This document shows positions 1-5,517 of a DNA stretch of 5,517 nt, one piece after another; within the stretch, counting starts at the first letter, position 1, and each line of letters starts with the position of its first letter. Origin of the DNA: Verrucomicrobiia bacterium (lineage in GTDB: Bacteria; Verrucomicrobiota; Verrucomicrobiia; Limisphaerales; UBA11358); contig JASHVW010000146.1 in assembly GCA_030044395.1 (NCBI GenBank), positions 1-5,517 on the forward strand, written 5' to 3'. The notes beneath the pieces are model-generated. The model made no database searches. It had not been told where the DNA came from and saw nothing but the letters and a program-made list of their open reading frames with translations. The position numbers and the translations under genes are program-made.

Positions 1-167
1 CATGGCCACTTCAAATAAAGGCCCGGCTGGTCAATGTTGCGCACCGGCTTGCCGAAGGTGGTGACGACGGCGATTTCGGTGCGGCGCACCTGAAAAGTGA
101 AGAGCAGCAGCACAAAAATCACGACGAGCACTGCGCCGATGATGATGGTGGTTAAATTTCGTTTCAT
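1..167 (-). CDS. HflC-like SPFH/band-7 protein, N-terminal part (cut by window edge)
   Basis: The first 55 codons of a gene that runs off the left edge. The protein opens MKRNLTT, then has one hydrophobic helix at about residues 8-25 (IIIGAVLVVIFVLLLFTF), and then enters an SPFH domain with RRTEIAVVTTFGKPVR and a PGLYLKWP motif. This layout (short cytoplasmic start, one anchor, an 'ERG/TEIAVVxxFGKP...PGLxxKxP' strand) matches the start of HflC, the partner of HflK in the complex that surrounds and modulates the FtsH membrane protease. The ATG lies four bases beyond the stop codon of the upstream HflK-like gene, so the two are probably translationally coupled; no good Shine-Dalgarno sequence is visible and the preceding bases are A/T-rich (GATTTT). 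The hflK-hflC order is the conserved one and supports the call. The C-terminal two thirds are not visible, so another SPFH subfamily (stomatin or prohibitin-like) cannot be excluded. Confidence 0.85.
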   Translation of the reverse strand, partial: MKRNLTTIIIGAVLVVIFVLLLFTFQVRRTEIAVVTTFGKPVRNIDQPGLYLKWP

Positions 168-171
168 AAAA

Positions 172-2040
172 TCATTCGTTCACGGGAATATTTTCCAAAT
201 CTGTCCGGATTTTTTGCTCCAAATCCAGGTAATAAATGTCCTGTAAGTTGGTCTCCAGGAGGATGTACTTGCGCGCGTTCTTTGTGGCGTCCGCAAAAGT
301 TTGGAAATACACGCGGTTTTCATAGACCGAGGGCGCGGCTTTAAACTCGGGGATTTGATTGGTAAAGAGAGCCACGCTCGCCAGGGCCAGGGTTTCCTTT
401 TGCAACCGCGTGGCCAGCGCCGTCTGGTTGGTCGCATAGGCCTCCGCGTCGGTCAAAATTTTATTCGTGATGGCATAGGCGGTGGCATAATAGTTGGTGG
501 CAACCTTCTCTTGCGCAGCGCTGTCCACCTGCTCATACGAGGCAGCCACCGGCGTCGGGGGATGAATGTCCTGCAATCCGACAAAGATAATTTTCGCTCC
601 AAGTTTCCGCTGGTCCGCTGCGGCCTGGATGGCGTCCCGCAATTGACCCGCCGCTTCCAGGCGGTCCTGGCCCATCACGGCGTCCAAATCCTCGCCCGCT
701 AGGTAGCGCACAACGGCCCGCGTCGCCAGGTCATCCAGCAGGTTGGTCGGAGTGCTGTTTGTATATGCCCATTCCAGTACGTTGGTTATTTGATATTGCA
801 CCGGAATGCTGACGGTAATCAAACTCACCGGCGGCGTTTTGGTCGTCTGATTCGTGTCGGCATTCTCATTTTCAGTCTGAGTTGTCTCCGGGTTGCGGTT
901 GGCGACAAGAAAGTTCTGTTCCTGATTGTGGGCCACCGTCCAAAGCAGCACGTTTTGTTCATTGGTAGTATCGGGCGTGAATCCGACGTAGAGCGATTGG
1001 ATTTGGTCCGTGCGATAGCGGTAGGTGTTGTCAATCGGCCAGGGCAATTTGAGATGTCCACCCGCGGTGAGAACGGCGACGGGGTTGCCAAAATGCTCGA
1101 GGACCACCTGCTCGCCGGCGTCAACAAAAACGAAGCAGGTTGACAAAAACAAGACGGCCAGTTGGGCGAGGATGAAGAGCGCGAGATTTTTTTCGAGCAG
1201 TTGGAAAAACCAGGTTTCGGAAACCTTGAAACCGAATTGATAATCCAGCGCCTGCGCGGCGGTGGTGAACAGGCTTTCCGGCTGGCCAAGCAACCCGATG
1301 AGCCTGCTGTCATAAAGCGGACGGGAAACCTTGCCTTTGACACGCGGACGATAAATTTCCAGCAGCAGCGTTACCAACATTTCTGCGGCCATCAGTCCAA
1401 ACAGGATGCACAACGCGCGCGCCAGCCAGAAATCCGCGCGTGGAAAACCGGTCCGGTTGCCTGCGATGGCCAGGGCGGTAAAAGCGCAAACGTAGGCGGC
1501 AGCGAGCAGGAAGCTGGCGCTGGGTCGGAGGAGACGATGATTTTCGAGCCGGGCAATCGTCGCCGAGAAACGCCCGAGCAAAAACAGCAACAGGGCGACG
1601 ATCGCGAACAAGGAGAGGGCCGGCATGGCGCGGTCGGGTGAGATGGCGGTGGTCGTGGCGCCGGTCCAGCGCCAGAGAAAATACCCGGCGGCGCCTTCCG
1701 CGATGAAGAGCAGGACGGCAAAGCCCGGAATAAAGAACCGTTCGAACTGCTCGCGGGACCGCCGCGCGGGGAACAATTCCGATTCCTTGGATTCGAACAT
1801 GGCGGCTTCGCCTTTGGCGCGGGCCATTTCCTCGACTTCGAGTTTTTCCAACTGTTCATTTTCCTCGAGCCGCATCTGGAACCAGCAGGCAAAGGCGATG
1901 AGGACCGCCAGTCCGAGGAAAACCGCTGCGGCTTCGCCGGCGAGCGAGCCGGCATAAGCGGTGACGGCGAACGCCGCGATAAAGACGACCAGCGCGGCGA
2001 GCAGATTCACCACCGCATTCTTTTGGACATTGCGATCCAT
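172..2040 (-). CDS. HflK-like SPFH protein with N-terminal multi-pass membrane domain
   Basis: A complete 622-residue protein. The C-terminal half (about 305-615) reads like HflK: after a membrane helix at about 285-306 comes DAGEQVVLEHFGNPV, a GGHLKLPWPID motif (327-337), the strand VSIPVQYQITN (410-420), VVRYLAGEDLDAVMGQDR (443-460) and HPPTPVAASYEQVDSAAQEK (493-512), which matches the 'RPPEEVKAAFDDA' signature of HflK; a helical stretch and IPEFKAAPSVYENRVYFQT (563-581) follow, as in HflK. The N-terminal 280 residues are not standard HflK: hydrophobic helices lie at about 9-30, 35-55, 103-124, 138-158, 175-194 and 203-229, with a charged, probably helical stretch at 56-100. E. coli HflK (about 420 residues) has a soluble Gly/Pro-rich tail there instead. 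Residues 372-403 are an N/T/E/Q-rich insert in the SPFH domain. HflK classically regulates FtsH with HflC; the HflC-like gene follows directly. The ATG is the only sensible start, with a weak purine-rich AAAAGATAAAAC before it. Family confidence is high; the exact role of the membrane half is unknown. Confidence 0.88.
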   Translation of the reverse strand: MDRNVQKNAVVNLLAALVVFIAAFAVTAYAGSLAGEAAAVFLGLAVLIAFACWFQMRLEENEQLEKLEVEEMARAKGEAAMFESKESELFPARRSREQFERFFIPGFAVLLFIAEGAAGYFLWRWTGATTTAISPDRAMPALSLFAIVALLLFLLGRFSATIARLENHRLLRPSASFLLAAAYVCAFTALAIAGNRTGFPRADFWLARALCILFGLMAAEMLVTLLLEIYRPRVKGKVSRPLYDSRLIGLLGQPESLFTTAAQALDYQFGFKVSETWFFQLLEKNLALFILAQLAVLFLSTCFVFVDAGEQVVLEHFGNPVAVLTAGGHLKLPWPIDNTYRYRTDQIQSLYVGFTPDTTNEQNVLLWTVAHNQEQNFLVANRNPETTQTENENADTNQTTKTPPVSLITVSIPVQYQITNVLEWAYTNSTPTNLLDDLATRAVVRYLAGEDLDAVMGQDRLEAAGQLRDAIQAAADQRKLGAKIIFVGLQDIHPPTPVAASYEQVDSAAQEKVATNYYATAYAITNKILTDAEAYATNQTALATRLQKETLALASVALFTNQIPEFKAAPSVYENRVYFQTFADATKNARKYILLETNLQDIYYLDLEQKIRTDLENIPVNE

Positions 2041-2067
2041 GTTTTATCTTTTTATCAAGAGCGAGTG

Positions 2068-2083
2068 ACAGCCTAACGGCTGT
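2068..2083. other. Small perfect inverted repeat between the permease and the HflK-like gene
   Basis: ACAGCC-TAAC-GGCTGT forms a 6-bp perfect stem with a 4-base loop. It lies in the 58-base spacer, 15 bases past the permease stop and about 27 bases before the HflK-like ATG. No T-run follows it on either strand, so it does not look like an intrinsic terminator. A competing stem can form between CTAAC (2073-2077) and GTTAG (2093-2097). It could stabilise the 3' end of a processed permease message or be part of a dispersed palindrome; neither can be decided here. Confidence 0.4.
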
Positions 2084-2098
2084 GCCTGTAATGTTAGT

Positions 2099-3061
2099 TC
2101 AACTCAATTCTCTTTCTTCAAACAGAGCCGTTCCGACGGCCAGGGCCGCACCGGCATAGCACACGGCATAGGCCAGCGCCTTGCCCACGTATGCCCATTG
2201 AAAAGTGTTTCTTCCTGTTTCAATGGCATCGGCAAGCCAGAAAAGCTGCCAGTTTGGAATGACACTGTAAAGCGTTGATGCCCAGAGTTCGCCGTGCGCG
2301 GCGCGCTGGCCAAAAAAATAATCTGACATCAAACCAATCAAAAAAAGCGCCGAGCAAATTGCAAGCGTTGCTATCGTGTCCAGCCGGGTGGAACAGGCGA
2401 GGGCAAGCGCCGCCAGGATCCAGAGGGCGAACAGAACCAAAATTCCGGCCGGCAACAGGTCCCAATTCACCTTCGCTGGGGTGCCAAGACTTTCCATTTG
2501 CTTGGTGTATTGAAAAACAATGAACGCCGCGACCGTGCAAAAGACCACCATCGCAAAAACGGTGTCACTGACAAAGGGTCGCCGGAGGAAAAAGTTGCTG
2601 AGGCCGCCCAGGCAATAAGCGAGCACAATGCCCGCTCCGAAGATTTCAATTGCTGGCAGGTCGGTTTTGCCGTAGGCGTCGAAAGCCATTCTGCTGGCGA
2701 GCAGGACGCCGATCATATTGATAAAGGTCAGAATCGTCAGCGCCGCCGCCAAGCCGGCGAATTTCGCCAGGAGGAACTGCGCGCGCCCGACCGGCTTGGA
2801 CAAAACCGCCAGCGCCGTCCCGCTGCGAATTTCGCGGGCCAGCGACGACGAGGCGCTCACCACCGCTCCGAACAGGCCTGCCAGCAACATCACCGCCAGG
2901 GTGGAATTGGCCACGAGCTTGGGCTCGTCGCCAAACGCGAAGTAATACGGCACTGCCAGGAAAATCTCGAATAGCACGGAACCAGTCATCAGCAGCAGAA
3001 AAATTGGCTGCCGGACCAGTTCCATGAAGGCATTGCCTGCGATGGTAAAAAACTGTCGCAT
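2099..3061 (-). CDS. ABC-2 type transporter permease subunit
   Basis: A complete 320-residue integral membrane protein. Hydrophobic segments lie at about 17-43, 52-72, 97-122, 136-157, 166-187, 202-224, 228-248 and 293-313. Between segments two and three is the loop SSSLAREIRSGTALAVLSKP (71-90), continuing VGRAQFLLAKF; the 'E-x-x-x-GT...L-x-KPV-x-R-x-x-F-x-x-K' pattern is typical of ABC-2 permeases of the NatB/Gld type, where it is thought to contact the ATPase. VIPNWQLFWLADAI (267-280) before the last helix also fits such permeases. These proteins work with a separate ATP-binding subunit to move or extract substrates across the inner membrane; the substrate cannot be told. No ATPase gene is adjacent upstream (purL is) and none lies between it and the HflC-like gene. 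The start MRQFFTIAGNAFMELVRQP is typical; AAGG lies 14 bases before the ATG, too far for a strong ribosome site. It probably shares a transcript with the HflK-like gene 58 bases downstream. Confidence 0.85.
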   Translation of the reverse strand: MRQFFTIAGNAFMELVRQPIFLLLMTGSVLFEIFLAVPYYFAFGDEPKLVANSTLAVMLLAGLFGAVVSASSSLAREIRSGTALAVLSKPVGRAQFLLAKFAGLAAALTILTFINMIGVLLASRMAFDAYGKTDLPAIEIFGAGIVLAYCLGGLSNFFLRRPFVSDTVFAMVVFCTVAAFIVFQYTKQMESLGTPAKVNWDLLPAGILVLFALWILAALALACSTRLDTIATLAICSALFLIGLMSDYFFGQRAAHGELWASTLYSVIPNWQLFWLADAIETGRNTFQWAYVGKALAYAVCYAGAALAVGTALFEERELS

Positions 3062-3205
3062 GAATCTGAATCCGAAGATTACCTTAATTCCACGGCGGAA
3101 ATCAAACGGTTAAATCTTGTCGCGTTAGGAATTGGAGTGAAAATGGCGGGTTTTGTTCAAAGGAAGTCCCTGGCCATAAGAGAATCGGACGGCAGGTGAC
3201 TATTG

Positions 3206-3234
3206 ATTAAAGGCCGTTAAAAATGACCGCTCAA
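3206..3234 (-). promoter_or_regulatory. Candidate sigma70-like promoter for the permease-HflK-HflC unit
   Basis: On the minus strand, TTGAGC (3229-3234, four of six to TTGACA) and TTTAAT (3206-3211, five of six to TATAAT) are separated by exactly 17 bases. It lies just past the purL stop, in the only sizeable intergenic gap, and would give a leader of about 140 bases before the permease ATG. This is a match by eye to the E. coli consensus in A/T-richer DNA, so chance is possible. The rest of 3062-3261 shows no convincing ORF, RNA gene or rho-independent terminator. Confidence 0.3.
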
Positions 3235-3261
3235 AGTTTTGCTGAACCGCGGCCAAATGCC

Positions 3262-5517
3262 TCATTGCATCGCGCGGGCGATGGAATTCCACCAGAGGTC
3301 ATGGAGTTCGGTGAGCGGCGCGGAAAATTCGGTGATGGAGGTTTTAATGGTCAATTGGTCGCCACCGACTTTACCGATTTGCACCGCCGGAACGCCAAGT
3401 AATATTGCCCGCTCCACCACTTTCAGAGCATCCAGCGGAGCGCAGGAGATGACAATCCGGGACTGGGTCTCGCCGAATAAAGCCGCATCCATGCGAATGT
3501 TGTTGAAAGTTGACAAATCAATCCGGGCGCCGATCAAACGCGGGGTTTCGCGACCAAGCAGTTGTGAGATACAGCACTCGGCCAGGCAAACGGCCAGCCC
3601 GCCTTCGCTGCAATCGTGCGCGCTCTTGATGACGCCGGATTGAATCAGACCGAGCAATGTCGTGTGGAGCGTCCGGGCGGTTTCCAGATCACAGCGCGGG
3701 GGCAGGCCGTGTTTGCTGCCATGAATGACTTGCAGCCAGGCCGAACCGCCGAGGCCCAAAAGCGGATCCTTCGTGTCCGCGATTTCACCGAGCAAAATAA
3801 TGGCGTCGCCTTCATCCTTGAACCATTGGGTGGTGACATGCCCGGGCTTTTCAATGAGGCCGACCACGGCCACCGTCGGCGTGGGGTCAATCGGGCCGGC
3901 GGGGCTTTGATTGTAAAGAGAACAATTGCCGCCGGTAACGGGAGCATTGAAGGCGCGGCAAGCCTCGGCCAGGCCGCGAACGGATTCCTTCAATTGCCAG
4001 AACAATTCCGGTTTCATCGGGCTGCCAAAATTCAAATTGTCGGTCACTCCCAGGGGCACCGCGCCACTGCAGGCCAGGTTGCGGCAGGCTTCGGTCACGG
4101 CAATCTTTCCACCCTCATACGGGTCCAGAAAAACGTAGGCGCCATTGCCATCCACGGTCAGCGCGATGAATTTTTCAGCAAGATTATCGTTGGGTGCGTC
4201 CGGCAACGAATCGGCTTTAATCCGAAGCACTGCGGCGTCACTGCCGGGGCAAACCATCGAGCCGTCGCGCACCATGTGGTCGTATTGCCGATAAATCCAG
4301 TTCTTGGATGCAATGCTCGGCCACGCCAGCAGTTTCTTCAAATCATCGGCAGGGCTTTTGGTATCGGCGATTCCATCCAACCGGAAGGTCCGAACCCCGG
4401 CCAGGAATTCGGGTTCGCGTGCTTCCCGCTGATAAACCGGCGATTCGTCGGCGATTTTTTTCGCCGGGATGTCCGCCACTGTTTTGCCGTGATGCTTCAC
4501 GACCATGTGTCCGGTGTCCGTGACAACGCCGATTTGCGCCCAAGGCAAATCCCACTTGTCAAAAATCCATTTTACTTCCTCTTCGCGGCCTTTATGAACG
4601 ATGATGAGCATCCGCTCCTGCGATTCGCTCAACATGATTTCGTAGCTGCTCATGTTGGGCGCGCGTTGCGGGACTTTCTCCAGCTCGATCTCGATCCCGG
4701 TGCCCGCGCGCGCGGCGGTTTCGCAGGTTGAGCAGGTCAAGCCGGCGGCGCCCATGTCCTGGATGCCGGCGACGGCGCCGGTCGCGAGCAGTTCGAGGCA
4801 GGCTTCGCAAACCAGTTTTTCCATGAACGGATCGCCGACCTGCACGGCGCCCCGCTGTTGTTCGGCCGATTCCTCGGTGAGATCCTGCGAGGCAAACGCC
4901 GCGCCAGCCAGGCCATCGCGTCCCGTCGCCGGGCCGACATAGAAAACCGGGTTGTCGATTCCTCTCGCTGCGCCGCGGGCAATTTGGCCGTGGCGCAAGA
5001 CGCCGAGGCAAAAGGCATTAACGAGCGGGTTGCCTTCATAGGATTTATCGAAATAGACCTCGCCAGCGATGGTGGGAATGCCGAAGCAATTACCGTAATG
5101 GGCGATGCCGCTAACGACGCCGGCAAACAGACGTTTGTTATTGGCGATGTTGGACTGGTGGTTGGCGATTTCCGGAGTCGAGGCCGGTGGATTCACGTCC
5201 GTTGCCGCATCGGGGACGATCGGGCCAAAGCGCAGGGAATTGACGGCGCATACGGGGCGCGCGCCCATGGTGAAGATGTCGCGGACGATTCCACCGACGC
5301 CGGTTGCGGCGCCCTGGAACGGCTCGACGGCACTGGGATGATTGTGAGATTCAATTTTGAAGGCGATGGCCAGGCCGTCGCCGATATCCACGATCCCGGC
5401 ATTTTCTTCGCCGGCGCCCACGAGAATCCTTGGCGATTTGGTGGGGAACGTTTTGAGCAGGGGCCGGGTGTTTTTGTAACTGCAATGTTCGCTCCACATC
5501 ACGGAAAAGATGCCCAA
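3262..5517 (-). CDS. purL: Phosphoribosylformylglycinamidine synthase subunit PurL (N-terminus cut by window edge)
   Basis: PurL converts FGAR, ATP and ammonia from PurQ into FGAM in de novo purine synthesis, in the cytoplasm with PurQ and PurS. Visible residues (numbered from the window edge): WSEHCSYK (8-15, with the active-site His), GAGEENAGIVDIGD (34-47), ESHNHPSAVEPFQGAATGVG (56-75, nucleotide and Mg binding plus the proposed proton-acceptor His), SYEGNPLVNAFCLG (159-172), GRDGLAGAAFAS (199-210), QVGDPFMEK (226-234), GIQDMGAAGLT (251-261), MLSESQERM (295-303), then the second half-repeat with PGSDAAVLR (424-432), YEGGKIAV (467-474), VTDNLNFGSP (491-500), GGNCSLYN (529-536), AHDCSEGGLAV (633-643) and LFGETQSR (680-687). 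It is the small PurS/PurQ-dependent form. The edge codon TTG aligns with an internal residue (B. subtilis PurL reads 'TEIGIFSVMWSEH'), so it is not the start; about 43 residues are missing and the whole protein would be near 795. An insert at about 100-129 is unusual. Confidence 0.97.
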   Translation of the reverse strand: MGIFSVMWSEHCSYKNTRPLLKTFPTKSPRILVGAGEENAGIVDIGDGLAIAFKIESHNHPSAVEPFQGAATGVGGIVRDIFTMGARPVCAVNSLRFGPIVPDAATDVNPPASTPEIANHQSNIANNKRLFAGVVSGIAHYGNCFGIPTIAGEVYFDKSYEGNPLVNAFCLGVLRHGQIARGAARGIDNPVFYVGPATGRDGLAGAAFASQDLTEESAEQQRGAVQVGDPFMEKLVCEACLELLATGAVAGIQDMGAAGLTCSTCETAARAGTGIEIELEKVPQRAPNMSSYEIMLSESQERMLIIVHKGREEEVKWIFDKWDLPWAQIGVVTDTGHMVVKHHGKTVADIPAKKIADESPVYQREAREPEFLAGVRTFRLDGIADTKSPADDLKKLLAWPSIASKNWIYRQYDHMVRDGSMVCPGSDAAVLRIKADSLPDAPNDNLAEKFIALTVDGNGAYVFLDPYEGGKIAVTEACRNLACSGAVPLGVTDNLNFGSPMKPELFWQLKESVRGLAEACRAFNAPVTGGNCSLYNQSPAGPIDPTPTVAVVGLIEKPGHVTTQWFKDEGDAIILLGEIADTKDPLLGLGGSAWLQVIHGSKHGLPPRCDLETARTLHTTLLGLIQSGVIKSAHDCSEGGLAVCLAECCISQLLGRETPRLIGARIDLSTFNNIRMDAALFGETQSRIVISCAPLDALKVVERAILLGVPAVQIGKVGGDQLTIKTSITEFSAPLTELHDLWWNSIARAMQ
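5133..5174. repeat. Degenerate 7-base tandem repeat inside purL
   Basis: Read in sevens on the minus strand from 5174 down, the units are CGGAAAT, CGCCAAC, CACCAGT, CCAACAT, CGCCAAT, AACAAAC: a degraded heptanucleotide tract with CGCCAAY recurring. The octamer TTGGCGAT (plus strand) occurs at 5141-5148 and 5162-5169, exactly 21 bases or seven codons apart. It is in frame and encodes the hydrophilic, near-repeating peptide EIANHQSNIANNKR within an insert of PurL. Degeneracy is considerable, so tract limits are approximate. Confidence 0.5.

Noticed and set aside
173..175. An ATGA overlap as the start of the HflC-like gene
   Set aside because: This ATG overlaps the HflK-like stop but is out of frame with the HflC-like protein; the ATG at 165-167 is in frame and gives a normal N-terminus.
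1162..1641. A 159-codon open frame on the plus strand
   Set aside because: It is antisense to the membrane half of the HflK-like gene, and its charged R/Q/G-rich protein is what the complement of hydrophobic codons gives.
3212..3261. A rho-independent terminator after purL
   Set aside because: Only short imperfect stems (GGTC with GGCC around ATTTTTAAC; CCGC with GCGG over a long loop) can be drawn, and none is followed by a proper T-run on the minus strand.
3062..3261. A CRISPR array, tRNA or riboswitch in the intergenic gap
   Set aside because: There are no regularly spaced repeats, no cloverleaf-like pairing and no recognisable purine riboswitch core; the gap appears to hold only a candidate promoter.
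3616..4731. A 371-codon open frame on the plus strand
   Set aside because: It lies wholly antisense to purL, whose conserved catalytic motifs run across the same bases. Its protein has no recognisable family features, and open antisense frames are common in GC-biased genes.
5515..5517. TTG at the right edge as the start of purL
   Set aside because: It is the codon for an internal Leu/Ile-Gly-Ile-Phe-Ser-Val segment just before WSEHCSYK; PurL has about 43 residues before this point, so the gene continues beyond the window.

Overview
All four genes in this 5.5 kb window are read from the minus strand, so in transcription order it runs from high to low coordinates: purL (cut by the right edge), about 200 bases of non-coding DNA, an ABC-2 type permease, an HflK-like SPFH protein with a large membrane domain, and the first 55 codons of an HflC-like SPFH protein (cut by the left edge). 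The long plus-strand reading frames are antisense shadows of these genes.

No marker gene fixes the organism. The moderately GC-rich DNA, the style of the PurL sequence (small, bacterial stand-alone type) and the pairing of a membrane-extended HflK-like protein with HflC and an ABC-2 permease suggest a Verrucomicrobiota-type genome, perhaps the Pedosphaera/Limisphaera side, or a related PVC lineage. This is inference from gene style, not a database result.

Region by region. 3262-5517 holds purL, the glutaminase-independent synthetase subunit of the fourth step of de novo purine synthesis; it has all the visible catalytic motifs plus an unusual in-frame insert encoded by a degenerate 7-base repeat. 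3062-3261 is intergenic, with one sigma70-like promoter candidate and no convincing terminator. 2099-3061 is a permease with about eight membrane segments and no ATPase gene beside it in the window. 2041-2098 is a 58-base spacer with a small perfect hairpin. 172-2040 is the HflK-like gene, and 1-167 starts the HflC-like gene only four bases after the HflK-like stop.

The permease, HflK-like and HflC-like genes look like one transcription unit. HflK and HflC classically form a membrane cage around the FtsH AAA protease. Here the HflK-like protein carries about six extra transmembrane helices before the usual single SPFH anchor, so the pair may form a membrane-quality-control or membrane-domain scaffold linked to the transporter. 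I see no clear new defence or mobile system; the membrane-extended HflK and the repeat-derived insert in PurL are the points most worth a second look.
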